64,000 nt of DNA from Oegoconia quadripuncta (Eukaryota > Arthropoda > Insecta > Lepidoptera > Autostichidae), in contig OX438743.1 of NCBI GenBank assembly GCA_949316235.1, positions 16,923,771 to 16,987,770 on the forward strand. Reading direction: 5' to 3'. The first letter of the stretch is position 1; every line of letters begins with the position of its first letter. The translations under genes and the position numbers were made by a program. Positions 39,401 to 44,664 of this stretch are shown here, piece after piece. The notes beneath the pieces are model-generated. The model worked only from the letters and a program-made list of their open reading frames with translations, was not told the origin of the DNA and did no database searches.

Positions 39401-40833
39401 TAAACGGATCAATGAGCCCTATTAAGTTAGAGGGCTCAGTAGGAAAAAAATCGTTGCATTGATTCACAGTGTAATATAGATGTTGCTTTCCTAATTGGTA
39501 AGTGTGACACAAAAGGGTGTAAGCCAAGGGCAATAAAGGCAATGGAGATGCATACTAAATCCTTTTAGGGTAAAAATTACACTAAGTACCATGCCCAATT
39601 TTTACATACAATTCGCTTTGTGGACTGGCCTTTGTTTATATCTGAGTTGAACTGAGTCTGAGTACATAACCTTTCCATTCATAGGTGAGAGCCTCGACAC
39701 GAAAAGTACATGTCCCAAAGATTTTATGGCTTCCCATAGTTGAATATTCTGAACTTTCTTGGATTTTGCATCTTTCATCCTAAAGGTCTATTCTATACCA
39801 TACGTCAGTGTTGACTGACTGGACTGTTAGCCTGCAGAGATGGTTGTAGTCTAATAAGCCTTGCTCTTCTCCATATATTCATTCCTAGGTAGTGGTAAGT
39901 CTTCATATTCCTGAGTAACCACAGTACATTGGACATTTGTTTTAAGACGTTGTTTTGTATCCAATGCATAAATCAATGTTTGAATTACAGGTGTAGCCCT
40001 ACAGCTCGTTACCTAACTGGTGTCAGCCTTGTGAATGAGCAGTATTTTAAGTAATAAACAATTTCAACGATAACTTCTATGAGATAAAAAATTATTAGTG
40101 TTTGACAAATAAGTACATTTTCTAAGAAAAACAAAATAAGAGTTTTTTAGCATTAAAAACAACTTTTGGCTAAATACATTGTGTAAGTCTCCAAAATATT
40201 TTGTTTGACTTCACACAATATATAGTTATTATTAGACCCGCATCCTTACCATTTCCTAAATAATGAGCAATTAAAGAATTTGTAAAGCAAAGTATTCTAT
40301 GTTCTATAAATCATAATCAACAATCTTGATAAACATATTCAAGGACTTTGAAAAAACCATAACAGAAAATTTTCATTGTAACATCTAGACTAGAGGTAAG
40401 GCCTTGAGTTGAAAGTATGTTCAATAACTCATAATAATTCTTTTGACCTCAAATACAACAGTCACAGATATATTATCGGTCTGAGGACTAAGATATTAAT
40501 GCCTGTAATTTCATTGGTTCTCTTATCCTTCGACCAGGACACAGCAATGCAGGCATTGACGGTTGTCAACAGAAATAGATAAGAGGGAGAGTCACCTCTA
40601 ATTCAAATAAGTTCATGTTTTTAACATTTATGTTATACCTACTATGTTTTTTTTTTATGTTTACATAAAAAAAAAACATAGTAGGTATAACTGTTGCATG
40701 GAATAAGAACATATACCAACTTATCATTGTAACTATTTCCATTCTCATCTCTCATCATGAAGATCTGCTCCCACTGTTCCAGCTCCTCATCAGATGACGA
40801 TGCGTTCCCCACACTCCCCGACTCTAGCACAGT
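2508..40833 (-). CDS. PLD3/PLD4-like phospholipase D family protein, split over 10 exons
   Basis: Spliced product of about 495 residues (538 if the exon at 43403-43531 is coding). In order it has an acidic N-terminal tail, a basic RKKR followed by one hydrophobic anchor near residues 51-70 (type II topology), the family phrase LVESIPEG, a first HKD motif HTKFWIVD (about 213-220), the phrase [12 protein letters not shown], and a second HKD motif HNKYMVTD (about 428-435) with GTSNWSG. Both His, Lys and Asp sets are intact. Lumenal sequons (NAT, NSS, NCS, NIS, NWS) fit a glycosylated endolysosomal protein. Mammalian PLD3/PLD4 are single-pass 5'-3' exonucleases of the endolysosome and about this length; the same role here is inferred. 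Exons: 40717-40833, 38957-39118, 38169-38346, 24765-24899, 23602-23724, 22738-22806, 18677-18808, 4523-4662, 3282-3447, 2508-2774. Junctions are GT-AG and frames join, except that the first junction is ambiguous. Confidence 0.93.
3282..3447 (-). CDS. PLD-like gene, penultimate exon
   Basis: One base plus 55 codons, encoding [13 protein letters not shown] through VDIQV, a typical PLD3-family segment. Acceptor 'tttgcag', donor GTGAGT. A degenerate SINE-A copy starts about 20 bp upstream of the acceptor. Confidence 0.92.
3467..3725 (+). repeat. SINE-A copy, degenerate, next to a splice acceptor
   Basis: Aligns by eye to the SINE-A body: 'tcaatgtaaacaacac', 'ggtttac', a decayed B box, 'ggtttggt', 'cttcacttaacatcag', 'gtgatttgaggtc'. 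On the gene's sense strand its head lies about 20 bp from the acceptor of the exon 3282-3447. Confidence 0.75.
4080..4505 (+). repeat. LINE relic: RT C-terminal peptide plus 3' UTR
   Basis: Plus-strand translation near 4130-4300 gives [18 protein letters not shown], then DDNHPWT and a stop. This resembles the very C-terminal domain of Jockey/CR1-like LINE ORF2. The following 3' UTR phrase 'cttgcttgttcttctcaggggaaa' recurs at about 45850-45985, so this is a repeat family and not a host gene. Confidence 0.6.
4523..4662 (-). CDS. PLD-like gene, exon ([17 protein letters not shown])
   Basis: Forty-six codons plus two bases. The acceptor 'ctgtccgcag' leads into [17 protein letters not shown] and the exon continues to [14 protein letters not shown]. 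The donor is GTGAGT after CTGCA. The phase-2 end joins the single first base of the next exon to make Gln. Confidence 0.92.
4695..4815 (+). repeat. SINE-A fragment abutting a PLD splice acceptor
   Basis: Carries 'ctcaatataaacaactg', 'ggaggtcgtagttcgattcc' and 'tggttggtagtagg', that is the tRNA-like head and the start of the body. It lies about 33 bp upstream (gene sense) of the acceptor of exon 4523-4662, so branch-point sequence may lie in the SINE. Confidence 0.75.
5546..5800. mobile_element. Hairpin MITE
   Basis: Inverted arms of about 45 bp at 5582-5626 and 5713-5757, sharing 'ggtgactccactcc' and 'ttacgaacaactttcca'. The outer end 'cagggtgaaatttaattcg' is shared with the related element at 22864-23112. 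No coding capacity; the right outer end is not clear. Confidence 0.65.
6168..6380 (-). repeat. LINE 3' fragment (WNSLPAS family)
   Basis: Minus-strand translation contains [12 protein letters not shown] and [17 protein letters not shown] followed by a stop. This is the C-terminal end of a Jockey/CR1-like ORF2. Other copies of the 3' end lie at 6777-6870, 56576-56700, 59437-59582, 60440-60560 and 63708-63810. Confidence 0.75.
6389..6462. repeat. (GT)n microsatellite
   Basis: Two long GT runs separated by about 20 bases, then TATG-type repeats to about 6505. They produce artificial Cys/Val-rich reading frames on the plus strand. Confidence 0.95.
6777..6870 (+). repeat. LINE 3' fragment (same family as 6168-6380)
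   Basis: Plus-strand piece 'catcttcgaccacattgtc', 'gcgagattgtggtcaaa', ending in a run of A after 'ccagtcaatcat'. Confidence 0.7.
7654..8415 (+). CDS. Compact class-B-like 7TM protein, copy 1 (nested in PLD intron)
   Basis: An uninterrupted, intronless 253-residue frame from a plain ATG. It contains about seven hydrophobic segments. The first leads to [14 protein letters not shown], which resembles the intracellular loop 1 and TM2 entry of class B (secretin/Mth-like) receptors. The end, [20 protein letters not shown], resembles TM7 and helix 8 of that class. There is no extracellular hormone-binding or Mth ectodomain and no cleavable signal peptide, so it is far shorter than ordinary class B receptors. 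It lies antisense in the intron between PLD exons 4523-4662 and 18677-18808, and two paralogues follow in tandem. Function and ligand are unknown; the receptor assignment is by pattern only. An AATAAA-like motif occurs near its end and at about 8500. Confidence 0.75.
   Translation: MLAEILFSCTIISVLCVIAVLITWCIMPRWRTLQNYMCVCRIVSGALHLVMGYLYYSLHPLIVSERMRTITRNLFLASVCWSLTSLLVAYTKLILRFPGIVNHEKKKVTLFTLWTFLIIELICDGIVGYIFDLDSRSSRKVKLLPLGVIATANVAVFIKVMKSAMDALRKSMGIALICDSIILIVGFLLHEDSDPAKWVPNYWLKMIMMMALCLRLIPQSLIILYNRSSRQHWKSYCNQIKNRRLNVIELGTK
8570..9331 (+). CDS. Compact class-B-like 7TM protein, copy 2 (nested in PLD intron)
   Basis: A 253-residue intronless frame starting [12 protein letters not shown]. 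The frame stays open 24 bases further upstream, but without an ATG, and this ATG aligns with the start of copy 1. The paralogy is clear: [29 protein letters not shown] and [20 protein letters not shown] correspond to segments of copy 1. There are about seven hydrophobic helices, basic loops ([11 protein letters not shown] after TM5) and a basic tail. It has no ectodomain. The spacing from copy 1 (155 bp between frames) and the same orientation show tandem duplication. It may be expressed from its own promoter; none could be identified. Function is unknown. Confidence 0.78.
   Translation: MQDPTKIIYSTGALLSTFCVIALVATWCILPRWRTLHNYISIGQITAGTLHLYAANMLYGVIGAGPLNADSLVKICGYLFLACVSCSLCASMLAYLKLVLLYTGKISYEKRISSAFVLSVICMTKTISDVITPFYYEESTHRFSIRLIGLLVLLTLNFFFFMSVAMSVISCCRRRMSRRNARHIFAIIGVAIICDSALIAYLLLIILSNGVVLLFAQCMLSLRLVPQTVFLLFNSSSRQQWKRYLETKQSASS
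9621..10406 (+). pseudogene. Compact class-B-like 7TM protein, copy 3, broken
   Basis: Third tandem copy. Recognisable segments occur in different frames: [16 protein letters not shown] (from about 9700), [14 protein letters not shown] (about 9880-9930) and [16 protein letters not shown] (about 10280-10330). A frameshift near 9830, a stop near 9957 and a stretch without homology to about 10070 break the frame, and the expected ATG is out of frame with the first segment. The TM4-TM5 region is shortened. It is most likely a decayed paralogue. Confidence 0.8.
10407..12237. other. Intronic stretch, mostly featureless
   Basis: AT-rich intron of the PLD-like gene. A LINE-type 3' tail with 'gacagacggacatgtcg' and 'aagggttctttgttgac' lies at about 10940-11035. 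An RTE-type 3' end with a GATGAT run lies at 12060-12140. I see no gene; the frames at 10547-10732 and 11756-11947 have no motif. Confidence 0.5.
12265..12525 (-). repeat. SINE-C copy (tRNA-derived)
   Basis: Minus-strand head 'agcggttagacgcggtctc', with B-box-like 'ggttcgattccc', then 'catgagtttatacc' and 'aggcatgtgaagtcc'. Same family as 21899-22194. Confidence 0.75.
13055..13260 (-). repeat. Dispersed lepidopteran-type repeat
   Basis: Phrases such as 'aaacggtttaaccgatttt', 'gcattcaaatcgg' and 'acacacaacgctgtc' mark a widespread non-coding repeat. A related body is at 18275-18640. Confidence 0.5.
13583..13900 (+). repeat. SINE-A copy, near full length
   Basis: Starts 'aaccgcctccgtggctcaat' (tRNA-like A box), with B box 'cgggttcgatcccc', a body with 'ggtttggttggtggtaggg' and 'gccagtcccccaaat', ending 'gtcatgcataaaaaaaaaa'. 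This is one of the best copies of the most abundant SINE here. Confidence 0.9.
14265..14560 (+). repeat. Dispersed repeat with nested SINE-C piece
   Basis: Outer parts 'atcacggcgaaacgg' and 'agtgagtagttcccgcggga' belong to the family also at 16391-16835, 51010-51150 and 61322-61545. Positions 14320-14415 are a SINE-C-type body fragment ('cccactgcagggatatag'). Confidence 0.65.
14900..16390. other. Intronic stretch, no gene seen
   Basis: Only a diverged MITE fragment at about 15135-15245 ('attaataaaccgttctcaag'), related to 48551-48692, could be recognised. Confidence 0.5.
16391..16835 (+). repeat. Dispersed repeat interrupted by GC-rich LINE-like insert
   Basis: Flanks match the 'gggataaa'-containing family ('tataaatgcgaaatattg', then 'agtgagtagttcccgcggga'). 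The middle, about 16498-16742, is GC-rich ('ggacggcgagacgg', 'cctgggaacccatgc') and resembles the sequence at 63225-63310. The several overlapping frames are by-products of its GC content. Confidence 0.6.
16899..17207 (-). repeat. SINE-A copy
   Basis: Begins 'tttttttatgcacaatgggt', ends in the tRNA-like head with 'gggtttcgaacccgcgacc'. Part of the head between the B box and A box is deleted. Confidence 0.85.
17208..18270. other. Intronic stretch with a SINE-B fragment
   Basis: About 17790-17882 is a minus-strand SINE-B piece ('ggaataaatcgtacgtattc' to 'caccaatcggtcgtct'). The rest shows nothing recognisable. Confidence 0.5.
18275..18640. repeat. Dispersed repeat, 3' of exon 18677-18808 in gene sense
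   Basis: Carries 'aaaaaaaccgcatccaaatc', 'tgccgggcttttgagctt', an ACACAGACAGACAC run and a terminal 'ttttttttggggggtt'. A body of this type is common in Lepidoptera. No coding capacity. Confidence 0.5.
18677..18808 (-). CDS. PLD-like gene, exon (VYWSLGAPD...)
   Basis: Forty-four codons in phase 0, with acceptor 'tgtacgcag' and donor GTGAGT. Encodes [17 protein letters not shown] through MRSFGAYIT, the segment between the two HKD halves. Confidence 0.9.
18895..19280. mobile_element. Foldback MITE
   Basis: Imperfect inverted halves. The block at about 18905-18995 ('ttccatacaaactttcaag', 'cgattctaatgaaaatt') pairs with about 19188-19275. Inside, 19066-19100 ('acatagatataaaaagtta') pairs with 19147-19181. 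There is no open frame. It sits about 100 bp upstream (gene sense) of the acceptor of the PLD exon at 18677-18808. Confidence 0.7.
19510..19880 (-). repeat. RTE-type LINE ORF2 C-terminal relic
   Basis: Minus-strand translation contains [20 protein letters not shown], the hallmark C-terminal peptide of RTE-like LINEs, followed by stops. The remainder, to about 20440, has nothing recognisable. Confidence 0.75.
20444..20760 (-). repeat. SINE-A copy
   Basis: T-rich 3' tail then 'tatgcacaacggga', ending with 'ggggatcgaacccgcgacc'. The outer part of the head (A box) is missing. Confidence 0.88.
21165..21441 (-). repeat. SINE-A copy, head truncated
   Basis: 'tatgcacaaggggttaatag' to 'gggatcgaacccgcgacctc'; ends at the B box. 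A deletion removes part of the 'gtcgaaggtggaagcg' region. Confidence 0.88.
21899..22194 (-). repeat. SINE-C copy, near full length
   Basis: Head on the minus strand 'gcctctgtggctcagcggtt', with B-box-like 'cccggttcgattcccagg'; body contains 'cccactgcagggatatagcc'; bounded by GATGAT/ATCATC runs. Confidence 0.85.
22405..22572 (-). repeat. SINE-B fragment
   Basis: 'tcacataaacatctacccg', 'gtaatcgaacccgcaaccgg', 'accaatcgatcgac'. Diverged. Confidence 0.7.
22738..22806 (-). CDS. PLD-like gene, exon ([15 protein letters not shown])
   Basis: Twenty-three codons, phase 0, encoding [18 protein letters not shown] and AKIFD. Acceptor 'gttcccag', donor GTGAGT. Confidence 0.92.
22864..23112. mobile_element. 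MITE with TIRs
   Basis: The left end 'aatttaattcgtgtaattcc' and right end 'aggaattcaaattcaccct' are inverted; internal blocks 'ggtgactccactcc' and 'gagtggcgtcacc' also pair. Related to 5546-5800. Confidence 0.7.
23602..23724 (-). CDS. PLD-like gene, exon with first HKD motif
   Basis: Forty-one codons, phase 0. Encodes [11 protein letters not shown] (catalytic His, Lys, Asp) and [13 protein letters not shown]. Acceptor 'cacctacag', donor GTAAAT. Confidence 0.94.
24057..24315 (-). repeat. SINE-B copy, near full length
   Basis: Body from 'ataaatatttcggacactta' to head 'caccaatcggtcgtc', with B-box-like 'gcgggatttgaacccgc'. Contains a small duplication 'gcttgtgctttgcttgtgc'. Confidence 0.85.
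24765..24899 (-). CDS. PLD-like gene, exon ([12 protein letters not shown])
   Basis: Forty-five codons, phase 0, starting [19 protein letters not shown] and ending YLAKKKAAQ. Acceptor 'atttttcag', donor GTGATT. Confidence 0.9.
25286..26150 (-). mobile_element. Internally deleted mariner copy (MITE-like)
   Basis: TIR 'cagggcgtcccaaagttatg' at 25286 and its inverse ending at 26150, each flanked by TA (25284-25285, 26151-26152). It is almost identical to the full-length element at 35524-37642. It keeps only the last 60 or so codons of the transposase (25632-25814) and is cut near 25832, then resumes near the right TIR ('aataaataactttcttg'). Non-autonomous, but with both ends intact. Confidence 0.92.
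26828..27034 (-). CDS. Unrecognised 68-codon frame in foldback loop
   Basis: Encodes [20 protein letters not shown], then a WFEG motif and a strongly acidic C-terminus ([19 protein letters not shown]). An in-frame stop lies a few codons upstream of the ATG, so it is either a tiny protein or the 3' exon of a longer coding sequence. Cys and Trp spacing and the acidic tail suggest a real protein end rather than chance. I do not recognise the family. It may be the remnant C-terminus of a transposon-encoded protein. Confidence 0.4.
   Translation of the reverse strand: MWLHATNARCVNLSPEDCGWFLDGYLKPTWFEGDPTPLQVEDIVTESKEDNDEEFDFDISTSDESEAE
27165..27304. mobile_element. 140-bp MITE with 3-bp target duplication
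   Basis: TIR of about 40 bp beginning 'ggtgtcgattcggatgtaca' (27165) and its inverse ending at 27304, flanked by AAT on both sides (27162-27164 and 27305-27307). It is nested in the loop of the foldback element. Confidence 0.8.
27750..28097 (-). repeat. SINE-A copy with clean target duplication
   Basis: Starts with a long T run, then 'tatgcacgacgggttcg', and ends at the head 'gccacggaggcgg'. TTATG is duplicated at 27745-27749 and 28098-28102. The uninterrupted left arm of the foldback gives the empty site, so the insertion is directly visible. Confidence 0.95.
29050..29290 (+). repeat. 43-bp minisatellite, left subterminal
   Basis: Five to six units of 43 bp, phased by 'gttccaagctacttgactta' and 'accgcctaggtttattaata'. 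The first four are well conserved and the last ones decay. Confidence 0.92.
29502..30196. repeat. Long hairpin: 319-bp arms, 57-bp spacer
   Basis: Arms 29502-29820 and 29878-30196 are inverted and nearly identical by eye; one mismatch is visible close to the loop (tatcgagact versus tctcaatata). The inner side includes two direct 26-bp repeats (29829-29854, 29855-29880). No coding frame crosses it. If transcribed it would fold into a dsRNA of about 319 bp. It could be a foldback transposon or a hairpin-RNA source for siRNAs. Confidence 0.93.
30425..30575. other. GC-rich, CpG-rich block followed by TATA-like sequence
   Basis: A roughly 140-bp block full of CG dinucleotides in otherwise AT-rich DNA. 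A related phrase occurs twice ('gctagcaccgcgcagcgcgt' and 'gctagcatcgcagcgcgtgg'), then 'tatataattataca'. It looks promoter-like, but no adequate coding frame follows on either strand; the minus frame at 30262-30459 has no motif. Confidence 0.45.
30576..31256. other. Non-coding interior of the composite element
   Basis: Contains a dispersed repeat piece ('actagcttaaacccgcggct', from about 30728) and the phrase 'ttttttgctcga-ttgg' twice (30678 and 31165), the second followed by the palindrome 'gggggcacggccgtgccccc'. No gene seen. Confidence 0.5.
31694..32590 (+). pseudogene. Jockey LINE ORF2, endonuclease part
   Basis: An AP-endonuclease-like domain starting [13 protein letters not shown], with [32 protein letters not shown] and SSDRVP, that is the usual catalytic blocks in order. 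It starts from GTG in place of the expected ATG and breaks near 32590, before the reverse transcriptase. Confidence 0.9.
32765..34407 (+). pseudogene. Jockey LINE ORF2, reverse transcriptase part, frameshifted
   Basis: Fragments 32765-33440, about 33440-34016 and 34042-34407 form one RT when frames are followed across breaks. The finger and palm blocks ([44 protein letters not shown]) are all visible. The YADD catalytic pair is intact, but the frame is broken twice. Confidence 0.9.
34712..35523. other. Right subterminal region of the composite element
   Basis: Begins with a GC-rich patch (34725-34810), then 'aagctaaatggttgaagtga', and 43-bp-spaced repeats at about 35147-35250 around 'ctaattgtattaagcgac'. 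This motif resembles the left repeats and the TIR. No gene seen. Confidence 0.65.
35524..37642 (-). mobile_element. Full-length mariner/Tc1-family element
   Basis: Long TIRs of about 267 bp (35524-35791 and 37376-37642) starting 'cagggcgtcccaaagttatg', flanked by TA (35522-35523, 37643-37644). It contains one uninterrupted transposase frame. The TIR includes a tRNA B-box-like string, 'ggttcgattcccagcc'. The near-identical deleted copy at 25286-26150 shows that the family moved recently. Confidence 0.95.
35870..36931 (-). CDS. Mariner/Tc1-family (IS630-like) transposase, 353 aa
   Basis: An uninterrupted frame from a plain ATG just inside the TIR. The N-terminal 120 residues are helix-turn-helix-like ([18 protein letters not shown]). 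The catalytic half has [41 protein letters not shown] and [20 protein letters not shown], the order of the DDE/D blocks. In relatives I know, the first block reads TDE, so the first catalytic Asp appears to be Glu here (T-E-E). The second (QDGAP) and third (SPDLTPLD) acidic positions are present. The length is normal for the family. It would act by cut-and-paste at TA sites; whether this copy is active is uncertain because of the Asp-to-Glu change. Confidence 0.93.
   Translation of the reverse strand: MAYQVSFDLMEAYFLNDKDISRSLRWYGVKYPDRQIPSRKVLKRLVNNLKTLGRFDKRPREPQQENHTINDEELGILIYFSAFPKASVREGEHEIGVSKSKIHRVLKKHGFKSYVEGRLVQKLLPGDTERRKNFCLDIQARLLEDPNFLDNIIWTEETNFSNNGMYNRNNNRIWSKENPLRVTETNNQVRFSLNCWCGLLKNRVFLIHFYQGTLNTEKYLGILQILRDKIRNHSAAEQENLIFQQDGAPAHNSRRAADFLNECFPTWIGTNGPIRWPARSPDLTPLDFFFWGYVKDMLYKKRYENVGELQTELCHITSSVHHKMIRKSTGSGLIKRLAICVRQEGSHFEHLIN
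37645..37884 (-). repeat. SINE-B copy, near full length
   Basis: Starts as an AATAAT run directly beside the mariner right end and ends at the head 'accaatcggtcgtc', with B-box-like 'cgggattcgaacccgc'. It lies just inside the right TIR of the composite. Confidence 0.88.
38169..38346 (-). CDS. PLD-like gene, exon (LVESIPEG)
   Basis: 178 bp: one base completing Arg, then [20 protein letters not shown] through [12 protein letters not shown] and [14 protein letters not shown] and ASFYW are PLD3-family signatures. Acceptor 'tttcag', donor GTAAGT. Confidence 0.94.
38957..39118 (-). CDS. PLD-like gene, membrane-anchor exon
   Basis: 162 bp: [12 protein letters not shown], a hydrophobic stretch rich in I, V and L (about 20 residues), then [12 protein letters not shown]. 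Basic residues before the anchor predict a cytosolic N-terminus. Acceptor 'tttttcacag', donor GTGAGA; the exon starts with one base completing a codon. Confidence 0.9.
39119..40620. other. Intron of PLD-like gene, nothing recognised
   Basis: AT-rich intronic sequence with no clear repeat or frame. Confidence 0.5.
40632..40691. repeat. Perfect hairpin, 29-bp arms, 2-nt loop
   Basis: Arms 40632-40660 and 40663-40691 are exact inverse copies ('gttatacctactatg', then T10, then 'atgt', and the complement). It starts 25 bp downstream (gene sense) of the GTATAT donor of exon 40717-40833. Confidence 0.95.
40717..40833 (-). CDS. PLD-like gene, cytosolic-tail exon
   Basis: Encodes [20 protein letters not shown] through [10 protein letters not shown], an acidic cytosolic tail. 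The acceptor is 'tttgttgcag'. The donor is ambiguous. GTATAT after 40717 leaves phase 0, which joins the next exon only if an AAG acceptor is used 7 bp downstream. GTTGGT after 40721 gives phase 2 and fits the CAG acceptor at 39119. The choice changes only a few residues. Confidence 0.8.
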
Positions 40834-43402
40834 CTGCAACAAAAGAAAAATCCTATACTACAAACTATAATCATATACAGTAGAGCACATAATTACATGG
40901 AGAAAACATAAGAATTTGGTGCACTTTTGCCTCGTTGAATATTGACAATTGACATGTTTGTTGAATTGGAATTCCATTGTGGGTATTAGATGTTATCCCA
41001 TGACATGAAATGTATATGTGTCATTGTTAACTATGAGGCAGCTGGGTCACGGTGTAGCCTTCGGGCTGTTCACAAGACTTTGCTAAAGACAATTTTTTCC
41101 ATGCTTATCACTAAAATATAAATCTCGAGCAATCTCACGCGAAAATATAGAGCGGGCATTATAAGTAGGTATATGCTGATATAATGTGGCCCTAGTATGC
41201 CATTTTAGGTACGAATAATTCAGTTAGTGATACCACTGTCAGCTTGATAGCATTCATTTCCCCCACCTATTACAATTAAACTCGTCTTTAAGCTGTACAC
41301 AATTAAACCTGCGTTAGTAATACGATTTTCTTAAACTGCTCCGTCCTTGTCAACTAAAGGAACAATGCTACAAAACTGCACTCATTTCGGAAATAGAAAT
41401 AGGTAATTTTTAGGTTATGATATGAAACAGAACACCGAATCTTTTGTAATTATTATAAATGAAACATTTTAAACATTGACTATTAATCAATCAAATACTC
41501 TTTATTGTACCATTAACAAAAACTACACAAAGATTACAGCGTATATCATTAATCGCACAAAAAGGCGGCCTTATCGCTAATTATTATATTAGGTTATATT
41601 AGGTTCTCTATACAAGATATAAGTATTTATGTAGATACTAACTTTAAGATATTCCACTAAGCGCACAATAAACAAAGAAAAGAAACGCATTTTGATATAT
41701 TCGCACTTCTTTAAAACAGTTTTAAATCACTTCTACATAAATACATAATACTACAGTTGTTTCTAATTTCTTGCTATAAAATAATTAACAAAGAATTTGT
41801 TCTACATTTTCTTTCATTAAAATCTTTTGTTTACATATTTTGTTTGACACACACAAATACACTTTGGAGTTTGGATGTTGCTTGACAGATTAGGGTGAGG
41901 TGGGGGTATATTGAAAAATAGGTAACCGGGCGATAAGGGCCCACGAAATCCAAAAGAGTCGCTCCGTAGGTTTTGTATAATACTCTTGTTTTTTTATGTA
42001 AAAGCATCTCAAGTGTTAACTTAATCATTTAATCATTTTATTTAATATAATACCGTCAGTTTTTAATAACTGTACTGCAGTCACAAAGAGAAAAAATGTT
42101 TACGAACAGTTGCTCTAATCTTATGGTGACAGTGCCTTACGAAAGATTTTGGCGGCTTCCTATGGGAACACGTAAGTTCAGTTTATTTACTCCACACAGC
42201 ACTTTATTTACACATGCCTTCACTTGGAGACAATTATTAAAATTACTAACTGTTGATGCACAATATTCTGCTTTACACTTCAAAATAAAACTCAAAAATG
42301 TACAAGTTGCAGCAGAATTTATAAAGAACGAAACGTCACTCGCTGATTTCCCGCCAAAAGGTCTTTTGACAGTATTACCGGAAGTTTCATATTAGGGATG
42401 TTCCCGTTCATATTACAATCGATGGATTTAATTTTTCCAAATAATTATAAATTAGTTGACGTATTTTTACCATATAATTCAACCAAAATTATAAATCGTG
42501 CATCAATTCACACTTTATTTTTTTGCAAACTAATTATTAAATCAAAGTGTAACAATTAACTCAAAAAGTGTTATTTCAAAAAGTTACTAACCATTTAAAA
42601 TAGCTTTTCATTAACTAAGTCACCAAATAATAAAATCCAATTTTTAGGAAAACACCCGCTCTAAAAATAAAACCATCTGAATTTTTTCGAATGCTAACAC
42701 AAACACAACACTTAAATAACTGCATTTTTATATTTCCTATAGCTTTCCTCTTAGTATTCGTGCAGGCGCATTACTAGCAAAAATAATACTGCAAAGTAGA
42801 TGACGTCGACAACCACCGCATTGTGCATGTGCATTTTAAATACTGGGTTAGTTCAATTTGAACCGTAAACTATTTAGGGCACAGCAGTGTGAAACACTGT
42901 TATTATTGTCATACAACAGAATGATGCATAACGTGCTGCTTAATTATAGTTGTATAGTAAAACTTTCGAATGAAATATCTCGACACAAAGGACAAAGAAA
43001 GTTAGGAATAAATAGAACAAAAGTAAAACAAACTTTCATGAGAGTTAAAAGTGTGAACAACCAAAAAATAAATAATAAATTATGTACTAATATGTAACCA
43101 CAACTTTAGCTACAATAGTAATTTTATCCTACAACATTACTTTCGTGATTTCGTACCATTTTTCATGAGAGTAAAAGTATGAATATCTAATGTTTTGTTA
43201 TAATAATTATGTGCTAATGTAGTGTAATGATTCTACATTAACAACAATAATAATTAATTGTACAACAGTACTTTCGTGGTTTCGTGCCATGAAACACTTA
43301 GCAAGTTTACTTTCTAATTTGTTTGTTTCCGTGCAAGCTGTGAGTGAAATCATTAAATAGTCACTGTACGTATGCGGTTTTATAAACAACAAACACCCTC
43401 AC
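40834..43402. other. Intron of PLD-like gene with LINE tail
   Basis: A minus-strand LINE 3' tail lies at about 41487-41580 ('aatcaatcaaatactcttta', 'aaaggcggccttatcgcta'), and the same family occurs at 58345-58440. The plus-strand ATG frame at 42096-42395 (99 codons) has no recognised motif. Nothing else seen. Confidence 0.45.
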
Positions 43403-43531
43403 CTTCGACAGGACGGAGTCCGGCGATACGACCCTCGCGTGTCGCTCCACTGTTACTATCGCATACAACAAAGTTCTAACTAATAAATATAATGACACGG
43501 AATATTGGCGCTTCGAACAAAAAATCGACAT
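43403..43531 (-). CDS. Candidate first coding exon of the PLD-like gene
   Basis: An open frame from ATG at 43531 runs 43 codons (MSIFCSKRQYS... to PDSVLSK) and ends exactly at a consensus donor, AAG|GTGAGG. Phase 0 fits the next exon (TVLESG...). It includes a hydrophobic run (SLYLLVRTLLYAIVTV) that is not typical of the PLD3 tail, so this exon may be 5' UTR that happens to be open, or the true start may lie elsewhere. Confidence 0.4.
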
Positions 43532-44660
43532 CGACAAAATTTCCACAACCCGGTCGTGTGAACACGCCAACAGTCCAAATTACACTGTGGCAAAATTTAG
43601 TTCAGATTTAGGAAAGTAAAATATTAAACGACAAAAAGAAACACTGACAATACGACCAAATATATACAGTTACGGGTATAAACATAGAGTTTTGCTAGTC
43701 GAAATAAGTATTAATAAACAATTTTAAGATGATAATGGATGCCCTTTATAACATCCACGAACATTTTGTGACTCAAAATCAAAATCAAAATCAAAAATGT
43801 TTTTATTTCGTAAGTTATAAGAATAACATTTGAAATCGTCATGACATACAGTTATCGCTCATTCACTAGGCAGGCAAAGTTATTAGATACTAGAAAAATA
43901 TCTAACAATAGCCTCAAAAGATAAAAAATTTGACTGCTACACACAAACAAAATATAGTAAATAAAACTGCAATAAGCGTAACACGTCCCATAATAAATTA
44001 TCGATTGTGCAAATGATTATTCGTTCCCCCCAATACGGCTCATTCATTCTCTCTTCCACCTTTAGTAGTAATAGGTAGGGTAAAGTTAAAAATAAGGGGC
44101 GCGGGATTTCGAATTGTTATTTTTGCAAGCGAGTCACTGAGTTTTAATAAATAAATAAAAAATTAATAATACTTATAGATTTTTGAAAATATTTGTTGAT
44201 AAGTAAAGTAACTTCGAAATTTACGGCGATAGGCTCACCCCCTGTCACGTGTGCATGTAAATTTGTACATGTCGAAAGGTGAACCGTGGATGTTGTTTCA
44301 AGCAAATGTTTGGAATTGTTTGGAACACTCAAACGTTCATATTAGCCCAGCAATAAATATGTAATTTTTGTGGTAACTTCCCATAATCTCAAAGTTCTTG
44401 ATTTTTTTATAGAAGGATCAGTAATAGAATATTCTGTAACTTGCTTTAGGTATAGTATAGGTATTTATAATAATATTAAATTAAAGTTACTACTGTGAAC
44501 TTCATTGCATTGTAGAAGATGCTAATATCTCATAAAACAAATTTCTAAAAAAATATATTTATATCATTATATTCTCTAAAAATAGTTTATAGAGTCGAAA
44601 AGCATGAAGCTACACAATAAGTAGATACAGTCGGCGTCATAGTTATTCGTACAGGGCTGA
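43532..44660. other. 5' flank of the PLD-like gene
   Basis: The putative promoter region if the exon at 43403-43531 is right. A (TCAAAA)n run at 43775-43800 followed by 'tgtttttatttcgtaa' looks like the tail of a minus-strand LINE or SINE. No clear core promoter or gene. Confidence 0.45.
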
Positions 44661-44664
44661 TTAA

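Noticed and set aside
42096..42395. 99-codon plus-strand ATG frame inside a PLD intron
   Set aside because: No recognisable domain. A GTAAGT lies inside it, so a first exon is conceivable, but nothing downstream supports one.
43571..43640. Core promoter of the PLD-like gene
   Set aside because: No convincing initiator or TATA arrangement could be read, and the first exon itself is uncertain.
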